From contig JAVYIG010004958.1 of assembly GCA_035222895.1 (NCBI GenBank), positions 83,714 through 147,713 on the forward strand: a DNA stretch of 64,000 bases, read 5' to 3'. Positions 10,006 through 23,160 of the stretch are shown in pieces. The notes beneath the pieces are model-generated. The model did not search any database. It was not told where the DNA came from and saw only the letters and a list, made by a program, of their open reading frames with translations. The translations under genes were made by a program, and so were the position numbers. The DNA is from Strongylocentrotus droebachiensis (lineage: Eukaryota; Echinodermata; Echinoidea; Camarodonta; Strongylocentrotidae). Within the stretch, counting starts at the first letter, position 1. Each line of letters opens with the position of its first letter.

Positions 10006-12700
10006 TTTTCATGGAGTGCTATACCACCCCAACGTACGTGTCCCTTTAACCTTGTCACGGTCCCATGCCCCGCTTCTCTGGCGGCCATGCGGTACGAATT
10101 TGCCCCCCTTCCTCGCGCCCTCGCCCCCCTCGGATGTGAGTCACGCACTCGATGGACGGACACAGGGCTCAAACAAGATAAGAAGTCATCCCAAGAAAGA
10201 AGAAAACAAGAAAATAATCACAGAACTGAGAGTAAAATGGAGGAAAATTCTTGCCCCTAACAATAATATATTATCAAAATCCATGAGGAGTCAAGAGCTG
10301 AGACGAAAAAGAGGGAGAGCCGTTACTTCCGTTCCTCGTCCTCTCCCCTCGTAAAGTTAATTTTAAAAAAAATTTTAAAAAAAATTCTTTTAGTATGGTA
10401 TAGTTCGCTTCGAGACTGTTTAGTTTCTTTCTTTCGTATTTATAATCCTTCGGTATGTTTTATTTGATGCTAGGTAGGATTAGTCTCGGGCAGGCTGGTA
10501 GAAGCAACTTCGGAACAGTTCATTTCCCCCCAAGCATGCCAAGTTATGAGCGAAGAATTCTTCCATTACCTTTTTACCAATCATTATAGTTAAATTATCC
10601 ACTATCAAAATACAGCATTTTTTGGCACATACAATGGCAGATTGGGGAATGGGGGGGGGGGGGGGGCATTTGGCTCGTGCCCCCTCTTTTTAAGTGACTT
10701 TTTGTTCTTCTTTTCTCTGTTTTTTGTCATAGATGCTTGTCATAGATGAAGTTAAAGGGCAATGAATAAAAATCCCAATTACTTCTTTTGTATTTTGTTT
10801 TTGTTTTGTTGTTGCCAGTCAGCAAATTTTTCACGGAAAATGTACATCATTCTGTATCCGCCCTCTGCATATACCTACACATTAATACTACCGTGAATTT
10901 AGTAATGTTTTCATCATGTTTACAATACACCCGCGCATAATATAATCAGCCTACAGGTTTATTTTAAAGAATCGATGTTGACCATTATCTTTTGACTTCT
11001 GAAATTGTATATCAATAATGAACGGACAAAAAGGAATGCATGTAGAAGTTTTCGAAAATGTATGTGTCCCGTTTTCTGATTTAATCTTGTTAATGCCAAG
11101 TTACAACAATGCATGGCAATCGGCTTCCTATATGACCTTTTGACCTATGACCATGCATTTATGTCATTAATTTCAATATTTTCAGTGATTTTTCTTTAAC
11201 CATTTATATGCCACACACACATAATCCCCCTGTGCCATATTATATTTATCATGGGATAGATATACTAAAGTCTTCAATATTATTTAACCGTTTCCAGCCA
11301 AAGATTAATCTATATTGGTGTTTAAAGGGTTGTCATGGAGCTAATCAATTTAATGGGCAATTCTGCAAAGAAATTGTATTGAAAAAAGGCAATTCTTCCG
11401 ACAATGTGTCTATTGTTTAGTGCAAATTTGCACGTTCGACAAACGAGCGACCGTACAGAAGCGAAGAAGGTAAGCAAAGTGTTAGTATGAAGGAAAAAAT
11501 GAAAGTAATTCAATGCTACTCTGAATTGAATTGAATTGAAACACATTGTATTACTGGCAGAGAAACGTCCATTCATTTTTAATACTCCACGAAAATTGTC
11601 TTTTGACATATTTCAGTCGCATTCATGATACCTGCAAAGAAACCGCATGATTTAAGGAAGCGAAGACGAGTACAAGGGTATCTTTTAATAGGCTTGTAAG
11701 GACTAGCAGAGAGGGTTCACGTGGTGTTTCTCGTCGGGGAGCGCCCGGCAGGACGTGAATCACCGATCCGCTCTACGGACGCGAGGCATCACAGAGATAA
11801 GAATACTCATCCCGATCCGTTTTGGAAAAACAAACACGAAAGAAATAATAAAGTTAGGATAATTAACGTATTTTTTCCTTTTAGAACTGATAAAAAATAT
11901 GATAATAATCTTAATTAAGTGTTAAGGTGTTTTTTCTTCTTCAGCGCATTGCATTTGACACGCTTTTAGTTTTAAATAGTATACTCTTATACCCTGGTCA
12001 TGGAATTATTCAAGCAAACAATGTGTGCACCATCTTCATTCTGGACCCCTATGCAAAATAGCACTCGTGTTGATCAGGGTGTTTCATCCCACAAGTTGTA
12101 AACAAATAAATAAATGAAATAAAATGAAATTGCTCTTGAGAATCTTTCTTCCATAATTATTTCATAGAATCATTCATTAAATACAAATTCGTTAAATTTA
12201 TTTTATTCGCAAGAAATGTCTTTATTCAAACCCCCCCAAAAAATAAGATTGAAAAGGAGAATGTATTTCTACATAACATGGCGCTATATGCAAGACCCTC
12301 AACTTTACGCAATATCTTACTCAAGTTCTTCTCATAATAATATTATGCGTAACCACGTTAATAGTATAGACTCGTTGATATCTCACCGTACTCATTCATA
12401 TTTTATATCAAGGTCTTAAAAGGATACAGGTTTTTAAGGGAAGTCTTGACTATAGATGCATAGTAGAATGGTGTTCTTTTTGTTACACAATTTATAGTCT
12501 TTTTGACATAAATATTAAACACAGACAATACTGAGTGTTGTTTTGTTTCTAACTCGTCACACCAAGTGATACGCATTGTCAATAACGTTACCGATTATTA
12601 ATTTGGACATGAGGATATGATTAGTATAGCTTAGTGGCAAAGGCAATAATCCCCTCCCCTTACAAGGGTATCATTTACACCACAGACGGGGAGTAGAGGC
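10006..12700. other. intergenic DNA, no gene recognised
   Basis: The 112-residue frame at 10016-10354 opens without an ATG in the annotated sense and is Pro/Ser/Lys-rich with no recognisable domain, so I do not call it. A run of 16 G lies at 10651-10666. At 11524-11540 there is a short (GAATT)n, and at 12100-12130 an AAATAAATG-type tail, both similar to retroelement ends. An A-box-like word, TAGCTTAGTGG, occurs near 12628 without a clear B box. Confidence 0.4.
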
Positions 12701-12701
12701 A

Positions 12702-13140
12702 GTGGCGTAGCCCCCGTTTGAGGGGCACTTCGGGCGGGGGGGGGGGGGCTGGTCTTATTATGAAAAATGCAATAGGGTGGTAAGTGATGTTCTTATCAGT
12801 ATATCATTTTTTTCTATTTCCCTTCTGCTCTTTCCCATCATTCTTTTCATTTCACTTAAATTAGCCCTTTCTTCTTTGTGTTCCTTTCTACCAAACTATC
12901 TTTATCTATATCTGTTTATCTTTCTTTCTCTTTGTACTTCTTCTCCTCCTCCTATACTTCTTCTTCTTCTCCTTCTTCTCTTTCTTTTCCTTCTTTTTAT
13001 TCTTCTTCTTCTTCTCCTTCTTCGTCTTTTCCTTGTTCTTCTTCTTCTTCTTCTTGTTGTTGTTGTTCTTTTTCTTCTTTATGCCAGCCATTTCTTTGAT
13101 AGGGACATGGGCAGCTCCCCTAGTAGCTACGCCATACTTG
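12702..13140. mobile_element. hAT-like non-autonomous element
   Basis: The left end reads CAGTGGCGTAGCC and the right end (about 13121-13135) reads GTAGCTACGCCATAC, so GGCGTAGC is mirrored at the two ends. CAGTGGCGTA is a common hAT-type terminus. The left subterminal GGGGCACTT word plus a 13-G run recurs in the fragment at 13496. The inside holds a (TTC)n tract at about 12945-13080 and has no transposase. I found no matching target duplication and the right end is degenerate. Confidence 0.5.
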
Positions 13141-13495
13141 AAGAAATATGAACTATGAATCATACTTATTGGTCTAAGTAAAAACAAAATACGAATAATA
13201 CGCGCACAATGTAAATTTACCCTTGTATCCGATTGCAGTATTAAGGGGCGGAAATTTGGAAAGACGCGGTCTTTAGTGCTAACTTCAAGACCACTTAGTG
13301 CTTCGACCCTTTTGCATGAACGAGACGTTTATATCGGAAAGGCCCGGAGCAGAGGAAAAAGAATGACAGAATACAGGGACAAAGATGACATTTCTAGAAG
13401 GGGGTGCAAGGCACACCTCCCCCCTTTTGTTTAAAGACTTGTGCACACATTAAAAAATCAAACTTGAATGACATCGGAGAAGATTATTTTTAGTC

Positions 13496-13565
13496 ATTGG
13501 CGTAGCAGATACTGAGGGGGCACTTTGGTCGGCGGGGGGGGGGGCATCAGTCTTAATATGAAGAT
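13496..13565 (+). mobile_element. left-end fragment of the same hAT-like family
   Basis: CATTGGCGTAGC, GAGGGGGCACTTTGG, an 11-G run and CAGTCTTAATATGAA match, in order, the first 80 bases of the element at 12702. No right end was found, so this is a truncated or decayed copy. Confidence 0.5.
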
Positions 13566-13994
13566 CATCAGTGCTTATTGATAAGTCATTGCTTCAGGTA
13601 AGGTGCGGGAAGGCTCGAATAATATTTTCAGTTCCTCCCCCCCCCCCATCTCACATTAATGATCTCATTCTCTCTTTAATTCTTTATTTCATTCATCATT
13701 CGATGGGGTGGGTGGGGGTGGCACGTGTTCCTGAAGCATGCCCAACTATATCTACTCCTCTGATTATAGGCCTATTTATTATTTTTCTGATTATTGACAG
13801 TTCATAACTATTATTATTCTCCCCCACTACCAAGCAAGCGCTTAATGCGATAGCCCTTCTACTGCAGATATCTTAATGAATGTTGGTAATGTGTTATCAG
13901 TTACATTTTGTTTTAATGTCAACTTTTCCATATTAGTATATTTACAGTAGGCTTGCGGGTGCACCATGTGAGAGAAAGAGGGAGGATTGAGGAG
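13566..13994. other. intergenic DNA, nothing recognised
   Basis: Contains a 10-11 C run near 13637 and G-rich words near 13704-13722. No gene or further element end was identified. Confidence 0.45.
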
Positions 13995-14240
13995 TTATTA
14001 TTATTATTATTATTATTATTATTTATTCGGCAAAGGAAAACATTACATATCAGTGTACACAATACAAAATAAGACATAATTATCAACCATTGGAACGCCA
14101 GGGACAGAAAAAGTTAACTAAATTACTGTGGCATAAAGCCTCCTGTCCCAATTCCAATGGATGATTTACATGAAACAGAAATAAGAAGTTTAGCCTTGGG
14201 TTACCTTCAAAGTTGAAAAGTAATTAGGCCTATTAAACAA
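13995..14240 (-). mobile_element. LINE-like 3' end with (TAA)n tail, minus strand
   Basis: A (TTA)n block at 13995-14025 is followed by TTATTCGGCAAAGG and an A-rich leader, as expected for a retroelement 3' end read on the minus strand. Beyond it, CCATTGGAAC...GGGACAG (about 14087-14107) and CTGTCCC...TTCCAATGG (about 14145-14161) form an imperfect hairpin. No reverse-transcriptase frame is visible. Confidence 0.45.
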
Positions 14241-15999
14241 TTATAAGTGATGTAATTAAATGCAAGATGCGGTATCATTATTTCAGATACATTATATAAT
14301 ATTAATCAATTGCAAACAAATGTATAGGCTAATTAACATTTGACACATTGAATAAGTGTAGGAGATGTTGCTGTATAGGGCAACATATTAAAATATAAAA
14401 TAGCATATTAAATAGCATATTATAACCGTATCTCCCCCTGACAGCAAGGAATAGAAGATACTATAGAAAATGAAAGGAAACTAAAAGAGACAAAGGGGGA
14501 GAGAGAGAGAGAGAGAGAGAGCAAAGAGAGAGGGAAAAGTAAAGCAAACAGAAAGGAGAGAAGTACATATTTATCAGTGATACATTTTCTTGAAATCAAA
14601 ATTACAGTGTCATTACATTAGTATATTGTGTACACGTTCCCCCAAAAATGTGACATGTAATTATGTTGTATCGCTGAAATGTAATTTGTGTGATTGCAGA
14701 AGAAAATAAAATCAATTTCGATTCAACCTCCTCTTCATTTTCAGACACCAAGTACCTACCCCACCCCTCTATTGCCTCTTCGGCCTCTGAATATGCCCCT
14801 TTTAAAATCAGCTTTTAGAGAATGAACAGACCACAATGATTAGTGTCCCTTGATAATTATGTTCCTATTCTGAAATTGAAGACGGGGGAATGGCGTCTGA
14901 CCTGGCCCAGTCACCTACTCCGATTTTATACCTATTGACAATTTTAGGGGCTTGGTTGTTGAGTTCTGGAAAGAGAGTTCTCATTTTCTAGTTGGATCTT
15001 GGATGGTTAGGCTAGTTCCTTTTTCCTTCTCTGCCTCCGCGGTCTTTCGGATTTAGAGGGCGACAGTATAATCATACCGAGACCCAATCGACACCTTTTT
15101 TGTCTTTAACTTGAGAATTGTATACGTTAACTATACTTTGGGTGAGTATAATTATGGATGCTATTATTACCCTTTACTCGGATCATACATTATTTTATTT
15201 TGTATTTCGTCACATTTTGAAATAATTTTCATTTGGTGTTTGTTTTGTTTCACAGATTAATTTACACAATTGTAAAACTTAACGCATATTACAATTAACA
15301 ATTCCATTACAGGACAACAAAAATTCCAGCTATGGTCTATAATACTTCAAGTCATTGTTAAACATACAATACTTGTTTTTGTTTTCGTCCGAATCGAAGG
15401 AAACCATAATTTTTTAATCAAAAGAAATAGCAAGGGTAAACATGCCTGTAAAGGTTGCTTCTATTTCTTCTCTGTTTATTGCTAATATTTTTTTAGCATT
15501 CCCATCAATGCTTATGAACATAAAATCATTCTTTCATAATGTTTAACACTCTAAACATGTTTGTCTTTGCTTTGACTTATATTTTAGCGAAATTTGACAT
15601 ATTGAATTAGGGCTTACGTATACATTTATAAGCCTAAATCAAATATTTTCCGAGGATTGCAAAAAGAAGTACACACACAACATACACTTTTATATTGTAA
15701 TAGTTATATTGTATTTTTATTTGTGGAAAATTCGTATTATGTGAGAAATTGTGAATAATTGGTTTCTTCTGTTTTTAGTAGAAAAATAAAATACTGGGGA
15801 TATAGAAATGAGATCAACTTTCGTTCTATAGATAAACGGTACTGCGGTAGTATATCATTTATTTCAAATTAGTTTTTTTTCTTTCTTGAAATCATTGAAT
15901 GATTCGAAAATAACAACATAAACATAAAAATAAATCAATGTATGACAATTCCACCTGTTGCATTCTAAAATTCAAAAGAGAATCTTTGAGAAAAATGGG
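14241..15999. other. intergenic DNA
   Basis: No gene recognised. A perfect (GA)n block lies at about 14501-14522. The region 14990-15110 is somewhat GC-richer. Otherwise AT-rich. Confidence 0.45.
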
Positions 16000-16400
16000 A
16001 GGAGCCAATTGAAGAGGAAATGTGTCGAAATGTCCTCAAGTGTCTCTGAGTCGAAGTGCGAAAGGTCTGTATTACAACTTCACGACGCCAAAGATTTCCT
16101 CGCTATATTCAATTAACAATTTGACTATTTTACCAGGTCCCTTTCCAGCTCTTTTTGTGATTTATGAATGGATGGAGGAAATGCTTTACATCAATTTCTA
16201 TAATTAAAATGAGACTCTTAACCAGGGCGACAGGGTGGAGTGGTGAAACGTTTCTATTCGGGACACGAGTGTCAGCTTCAAGGGCCAGACGATCGCCTTG
16301 AAAAGTGCCTCCAAAATTACGCGCCAAAAATCAGGAAAGGGTGCATGTTGGTGCGCGAATCGTTACTGATTGAATGTAAGCTACGTGGTTAGGCATTACA
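16000..16400. promoter_or_regulatory. non-repetitive block, candidate upstream enhancer
   Basis: Higher-complexity DNA between AT-rich flanks, with CGATTGCC/TGATTGAAT-like homeodomain words near 16365-16375 and a dense CpG patch at 16225-16345. The 65-residue minus-strand frame at 16130-16327 has no recognisable domain. Inference from composition. Confidence 0.2.
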
Positions 16401-16999
16401 ATTAAATACATTTAGTCGCTGGTTGAAGCGCAATGCAATACAGCCGTGAAAGGAAACACCGTTATACACAAAATAAATGGTCAAATAGGATTAATTATTT
16501 TATGTTTACATTATTTATTTGTACACTTAATGAAATTGGGTCAGGTAACAAGCGCAGTTATTGGTTTTATAACGCACTTAATTGCCATTGAAAATGCTAT
16601 CTGAAATTGCCTACTTAAGTAGGCCTATACGTTATGACATATAATCATCAAGCAAATCGTTATGTGATGAAATTGAAAAATAAAACGCAATCCATTCATC
16701 GAGCAAAGATATTATGCATTTGCATTCACTTTATTTTACTTATTTATTTTCATTTCCAAACACTGACTGTGAGAATAAAACAATATGACAAGTTGACGTG
16801 TCATGGGTCATAATCAGTTTTAACAAACTTACAATAAAGAAATGTACAACATGGCTTGGATCACGAAGAACTAACTATTACGTAAAGGTTCTATAATGCA
16901 CGAAAATTGCATTATTCCATTTTTCTTTTAATTACCAAACACATGACCAAACAGGACAAGAAAAATATGTTTTAAATTCAGATGCCGACATTGTGTGTT
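16401..16999. other. AT-rich intergenic DNA
   Basis: Nothing recognised beyond AT-rich sequence with a TTTATTTATTT-type word near 16738. Confidence 0.45.
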
Positions 17000-17125
17000 T
17001 TGTTTGTTTGATTGATTTTATTTCTGCGTTCAAACGACAAGGCTATACATTTTTACATAAGAATTACATACATAGCAAATAATGTCTAATAATATTATAC
17101 AATAACCATAATACAAAGCATACTA
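17000..17125 (-). mobile_element. LINE-like 3' end, minus strand
   Basis: TTTGATTGATTTTATTTCTG followed by an A-rich stretch with ACAAGGCTATACATTTTTACA and repeated AATACAAAG-type words resembles the 3' ends seen at 13995 and 49160 (short repeat tail, then TTTATTTC and an A-rich reverse-strand leader). No coding part is visible. Confidence 0.35.
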
Positions 17126-17851
17126 ACAACTATAACTGATATTTGTAAATATTTTTCATTGAACTATAAAGAGATAAATTTCAAAACGCAGGAGACCGCC
17201 ATCATGAAATCAAAATGTTATCCTTTCTTAAACAAAGATATACTTTTTAAACTTAATCAAAAATTATTATTGTTATATACCGATAATCAACTTTCTAGCA
17301 AAAACGACGAACAATGCACCCCAAAGCTTCACAAGAAACAGCAAACAGACTTAAAGAAACGTACACATTTAGAAATACTAAAAAGGGGAGAGAAATAACA
17401 TAAACTGAGAAGAAATTTTAACACAATTTCAAAATATTTCTTTATAAGTTTATCTGTCATTATTTGTTAAAAATATTAATAAAAACAACATTACTTTTTT
17501 TTAAAAAAATGTTCTGTAATCTCTACAAGTCTCCTTACAATCATGACTGGATACAGCATTTCTAGGATTAAAAAAAGGAAAAAGTTAACAACTACAAGTT
17601 CGTTTCGTGTTCCCTTTTGACTGTTGCTAAATACAGTCGTGATAGTGTAACAATTGTGATTTTATACATTTTTTTCTCCTCAAAAATATATGTTTTTATT
17701 TACATCCTAAATGTATAATGCAGTCTTATATTTGTAAGTCCATGATTATCATATTAAACACCTCTCTTGTCACTTCGCTTCCATTATAAAAAGTAAAAGC
17801 AGTAATAATTTGCATAATGTCTGTTTCTGTCTCCCTCTCTGTCTGTCTGCC

Positions 17852-17913
<62 letters not shown>

Positions 17914-18897
17914 TCCTCCCTCTCTCTGTCCTGACTGTTCCAGCAGGGAAATGTCACAATGTCTCCAAAAATACACCGCACCTCAATTAGTTATATGCGA
18001 TGATGCGATACTCTTTTATAGCGCCATCTAGCGATAAGTTCGTTAATCATTCTGCCGCAAAATCAAGATCTACTTGCATCATTTGCAATCACGCATGAGT
18101 TATATCAAGATAATAATATTCCCGGGGTTCCTCAATAAATTTCTATATTCAAAGTGTCACACTGCATTATTTTATTTATTTATTCATTATCATTATATAT
18201 TTATTTTTTTAAAGTTATACCTTTGCTTCATATTGCCTCACACGAATCAGGACGTTGACAAAAGGCATTTTATGCCGGATATTAAAACTTTCTCGTGATA
18301 TTTCACACACTCTGCCCGAGAACCGCTTTATGCTGTTTTCTCAATATTATACGCAGAATACATTGTATACAGAATATCTTTTATTTGGCGAATAGGAGTA
18401 TTGAAAAGCGCCCCACGCCCGAAGCATTTTCTAGTGAAGAAAATTTTGGCGCGTGCAACAGTATCAAGAAAATATCATTGTACACCCGACACGCTCTCAA
18501 TCTCCGCTGCAAAAAGCCTTTATAAACCATTTAAATTTGCCTTGCGCTCCTTTCTTTTCTTCAATTCCATTTAACTACTTTATTCTATGTTAGAGCAGGT
18601 ATTCATCTATAAGGTCAGTTTTCTTTTCTAAACAAAATCTTTAACCGCTGTTGCTAAATTTCAATGTTGAACGTCAGGTTCGTGAAAATTTTCTACGATT
18701 TCTATCCTCTTCTTACCATACAGAATAATGTTTATTTCGTTCCTTTATTTTCTTTCAACTGTAGCTTAATTCTTTTCAATCTAAATTATGTATTGAACCG
18801 CGCCTCCCGAAATGATCAAATTGTGATATGATTATACATGAATAAACGGTTTGTGAAATCGTAGATGTTTTTATACCTCCCTAGAAAAAAACAAGTC
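17126..18897. other. AT-rich intergenic DNA with a (CT)n block
   Basis: No gene. A perfect (CT)n run is at about 17857-17900. The Ser/Leu-rich and Arg/Glu-rich frames over it are repeat artefacts. The rest is AT-rich and unremarkable apart from the CTCF-like word at 18021. Confidence 0.5.
18021..18036 (-). promoter_or_regulatory. CTCF-like core motif
   Basis: GCGCCATCTAGCGAT matches the reverse form of the animal CTCF core (GCCMYCTRSTGG) with about two mismatches at the 3' side. It lies 4.3 kb upstream of the PBX start. Single motif matches are common by chance, so this is only a candidate. Confidence 0.25.
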
Positions 18898-18950
18898 CAT
18901 CATCATCATCATCATCATTATCACAATCATCATCACCATCATCGTCATCG
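18898..18950. repeat. (CAT)n microsatellite
   Basis: CAT/ATC units, nearly perfect over the first 22 bases and then interrupted. Confidence 0.85.
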
Positions 18951-19510
18951 AACTAAAGTAATGTTAATTATAATCCAGCGCCTATATATACAAGTTTACT
19001 TTTAGGGTTATCCGATATGACCATCGCTCTTTTGTGGACATCTTTAAAATCAGTATCATGCTCATTATCAGCTAAACAATGGATTATTCGATGATTATTA
19101 GTTAATTGTAATTAATTGATTAATTAATTCATTCATGCAATCAAATCTTCCCTAAGTAAACAAAATTATTTGTTAAATATTGATGTCCACTTTTAAGAAT
19201 AGTAGCATTTTTATCATAACTTTAAAATGAAATATAATTATCATCAAGGCTATATTGAGGGATAATTTATAGGAATTATATTGCAAACAACATAACTATG
19301 TTTAATTATGCTTTCTATCCCAATTTTCAGATGGATTACTTTGGTTAAAAAAAAAAAAAAAGCATTAGTTATTTCATAATATCAAAGAAGAAAATTACGG
19401 CAAGAAGCAGATGTAGGGCCTACTCAACTTTACTGCCGAATGTTTCGCGCTTCGTGCAGTGCTGAAAATGATCGTCTGGCTAAAATATACAAACTGTAAG
19501 ATATTATAGG
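18951..19510. other. AT-rich intergenic DNA
   Basis: Nothing recognised. Contains a TAATTAATTGATTAATTAATTC-type AT-rich word near 19107-19129 and a 15-A run near 19348. Confidence 0.45.
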
Positions 19511-20632
19511 AATAATAATAAAAGAGGGTTCTTAAATAGCGCTCATGTCTGTCAGATTTTAGCGCTCCACAATAATTACCCCGGCTGTAGCATGGCTGCC
19601 AATATGGCGCTCTAGCATTTTGAGGAATTAACCTCACTGGGCTTGCCAAAGGACGTCACCAAAGGAACAAAATATATATGCTGCGGCAGGGATTCGAACC
19701 CCGTACACTGTAAAAAAATAATAGTCGAAATAACTCAATAAAATTGAGGAAAAGAATTGCCTTATTTTTATTAAGTAAATATTACCTACGGCATTTTAAG
19801 TAGAATTTACTTATTTTGCTGAATAAATTTTTACTCAGTTAAATCGAGTTACATTAACGTAAATAATTTAAGTATTGTAATCATTTTAGATAATTAAAAA
19901 AAAGCTATGATAGATTACATATTGCACGATTTGGACCCATCTAATCTAACAAGTAACATCCACTAATCGTTCACTATTTCTACTTAAGATTAATCACTAA
20001 TCACTTACACTCGACACATATCGAAGGCTCCAAATTTTATATATACTTGATCGTAGCATCTTAACAGGAAAATTGGTTGACAATTTCCTGAAATATCAAG
20101 TTTTGATTTGTTTTGAACTGGGTAACAATTAAAATTTGTCTTGTCTTTGCTTAGCCATGTTAAATGAATTAGTAAATGTTTTAAAGTCCTTAAATTTTCA
20201 TTCAACCACAAAAAAGAATTGTTTTATTTAAAAAAGAGTTTAATTTGGTCTTAATGAATATTCATAAATTATGTAAATATTTTTATTACACACTGCATCG
20301 GTCCTTACTTTAAAAAGATAAGAATAATCAACATAAATTGTTTGAGTAATACGTATAATTTCTGATTTTGAGTTAAAATTACTAAATTAATACAAGCTGA
20401 AATTACTTAAAGTTCTTATGTATTTGATTTTACTTAAATATTCCACGTATGTTCTACTAACTTGAAAGTTTGAGTCAGCAAGACTTAAATTTAGTGCGTA
20501 AGTGGCAAAACTAATGTTTTCAAGTAAATTCTACATGGAAAAAATACGTAAAAATTACCAATGACCAAATTATTTTTTACAGTGTACTTTATATGGTTAT
20601 CAGTCCGGAGACTTAACCACTAGACCACAATA
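19511..20632 (-). mobile_element. tRNA-derived SINE, copy 2, split by a younger insertion
   Basis: Read on the minus strand, the head contains GGTCTAGTGGTTAAG (A box, about 20612-20626) and, after the inserted element, GGGGTTCGAATCCC (B box, about 19689-19702). The body continues with words shared with copy 1 (7441-7648), such as GGCAGCCATGCT, and ends in a (TTATTA) tail at about 19511-19520. The head and body are separated by the element at 19703-20587. Removing that insertion restores the spacing seen in copy 1. Confidence 0.75.
19703..20587. mobile_element. inverted-repeat DNA element nested in the SINE
   Basis: The ends read GTACACTGTAAAAAA and TTTTTTACAGTGTAC, perfect reverse complements. 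The simplest reading is a 4-bp GTAC target duplication around an element that starts ACTGTAAAA and ends TTTTACAGT (19707-20583, about 877 bp). A subterminal pair, TAGAATTTACTT (about 19801-19812) and AAGTAAATTCTA (about 20522-20533), is also mirrored. The interior is AT-rich with only short frames and no recognisable transposase, so it is non-autonomous. Superfamily left open. Confidence 0.75.
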
Positions 20633-21989
20633 TCTCAATGATCACTCCACGGCTGGGATGGAAGGTAGGGGGGGGGGGGGGTTATTGCTTGCATTTATTA
20701 TATATCTAACTAGTTCTGGTGGTATGTTATGCAAATAAATAAATAAATAAATGGATTAGCCAAACAAAGTATAAAGAAAGAAAGAACAAAGAAAGTATGA
20801 AGAAAGAGAAAATTATGAGAAATTTACTGAAAGAAAACGGAACACTGTAATTTGTACGAATACAACGTATTAAGACAACAAGGAAAATGACAGAAACTTA
20901 GGACACTTTTTGGAGTTACCAAAAAGCAGTAAAACACCGTTTGAAATAGAATTGAATTTGTATGTTCAGTTTCAAATATGCTATATTCTGTAATTATTTT
21001 CAACGAGAGAAAAAAATATGTTCCAGAAATTTGTTTGTAGTCAGTTTGCAATGCCAATTTTAACACCATTCTATTTGAATACTTCAGTAAACGCGTCATA
21101 TTTTAAGTCTCTTTGAATATCCATTGATTCATAATATCCATTATTGAATATTATGATGTCTTTGTTGATTGCCATTTTCCCTGTTTTATTTTTGTTATTT
21201 TGTTATCTTATAATGCAAAGTTGATGGCATTTTTGAATGTTCCATAACGAGGAGTTTGAATTATCATCATCATTACGAGTATCATTATAACTTTTATCAT
21301 TATTATTATTATTATCTTTTATCATATTTAAGATTATGATTATTATTATTAGCAGTATATTATCGTTATTCATGTTTTTTTTAAACATTGTAACTAACAA
21401 TTATAACAATAATCATCAAATATGAACCAACGTTAAATAAATAGACAATATATCTGTTCGGCTGAAATATAATATCCTTCGGGGGCACTATATATTAGTA
21501 TTGAGGTATATAATTATATATTCGTATGTTACGGGTTTAGATGTCGTCATATTGCAAGGGGGAATAACAGCTAACATATAATAAATTAATAATTATAACG
21601 GGCCTTCACAAATTGGCTTACCACTGACGCACGGTGAGGGTCATGGGCATGTGTCCTCAAGTGGGGTGAAAGAGAGAAACCAGACATTATCTAAGCACTA
21701 ATGAAGCAAAGACTATTAATTATCACCACCAAAGAGATCTTTTCATGTCCGAACAATGAATCTGTCACACAAAGAAAATGGGTTTGGGTGGACGAAGACA
21801 TTTTTATAGCAGGGATGCATGAGATTTGAATTAGCTGATGATTCTCTGTCTTTCCCTCAATGCAGGATGTAATATTCAAGATAAGATATTATTGGTATTG
21901 AAACAATTTAATATGAATTATCAAAAGCAATTCAAGAAAGGCAATATAGAGACACTGACTTTATGACAGTGTTATACAGACGATCAATG
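20633..21989. other. intergenic DNA upstream of the PBX promoter
   Basis: No gene recognised. A 14-G run lies at 20668-20681, an AAATAAATAA run at 20735-20750, and imperfect ATT/ATC trinucleotides at 21260-21350. Short minus-strand frames at 20824-21099 and 21203-21400 have no family resemblance. Confidence 0.5.
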
Positions 21990-22968
<979 letters not shown>

Positions 22969-22979
22969 TGAGCAATGCC

Positions 22980-23160
22980 ATTATTACTCCAGTGTGTGGA
23001 TTACGAGCCGTGCTCCATCGCCACACGCACACGGGACGATCGGGTAGTAGACGGCGTACGGAGCTTTGAGGCGAGGGTTATCCCCAATCCAATCTCCCCG
23101 CTCGGCGGTATATTATTCTTTCCGCCATTTTGGATTTCGGTCAAAAATTCATAATGTAGG
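22980..23160. promoter_or_regulatory. CpG-rich start of intron 2 with YY1-like site
   Basis: CpG content stays high for about 180 bases after exon 2. CCGCCATTTTGG at 23122-23133 is a good YY1-type motif, often found near promoters and first introns. GGATTACG and two CCAAT words (about 23088-23094) lie just upstream. It may be the downstream edge of the promoter CpG region. Confidence 0.4.

Noticed and set aside
12614..12700. A-box-like TAGCTTAGTGG as another SINE head
   Set aside because: No B box or tail could be found downstream.
12777..13187. 124-codon Leu-rich frame and Lys-rich antisense frame
   Set aside because: Both are produced by a (TTC)n tract inside a hAT-like element.
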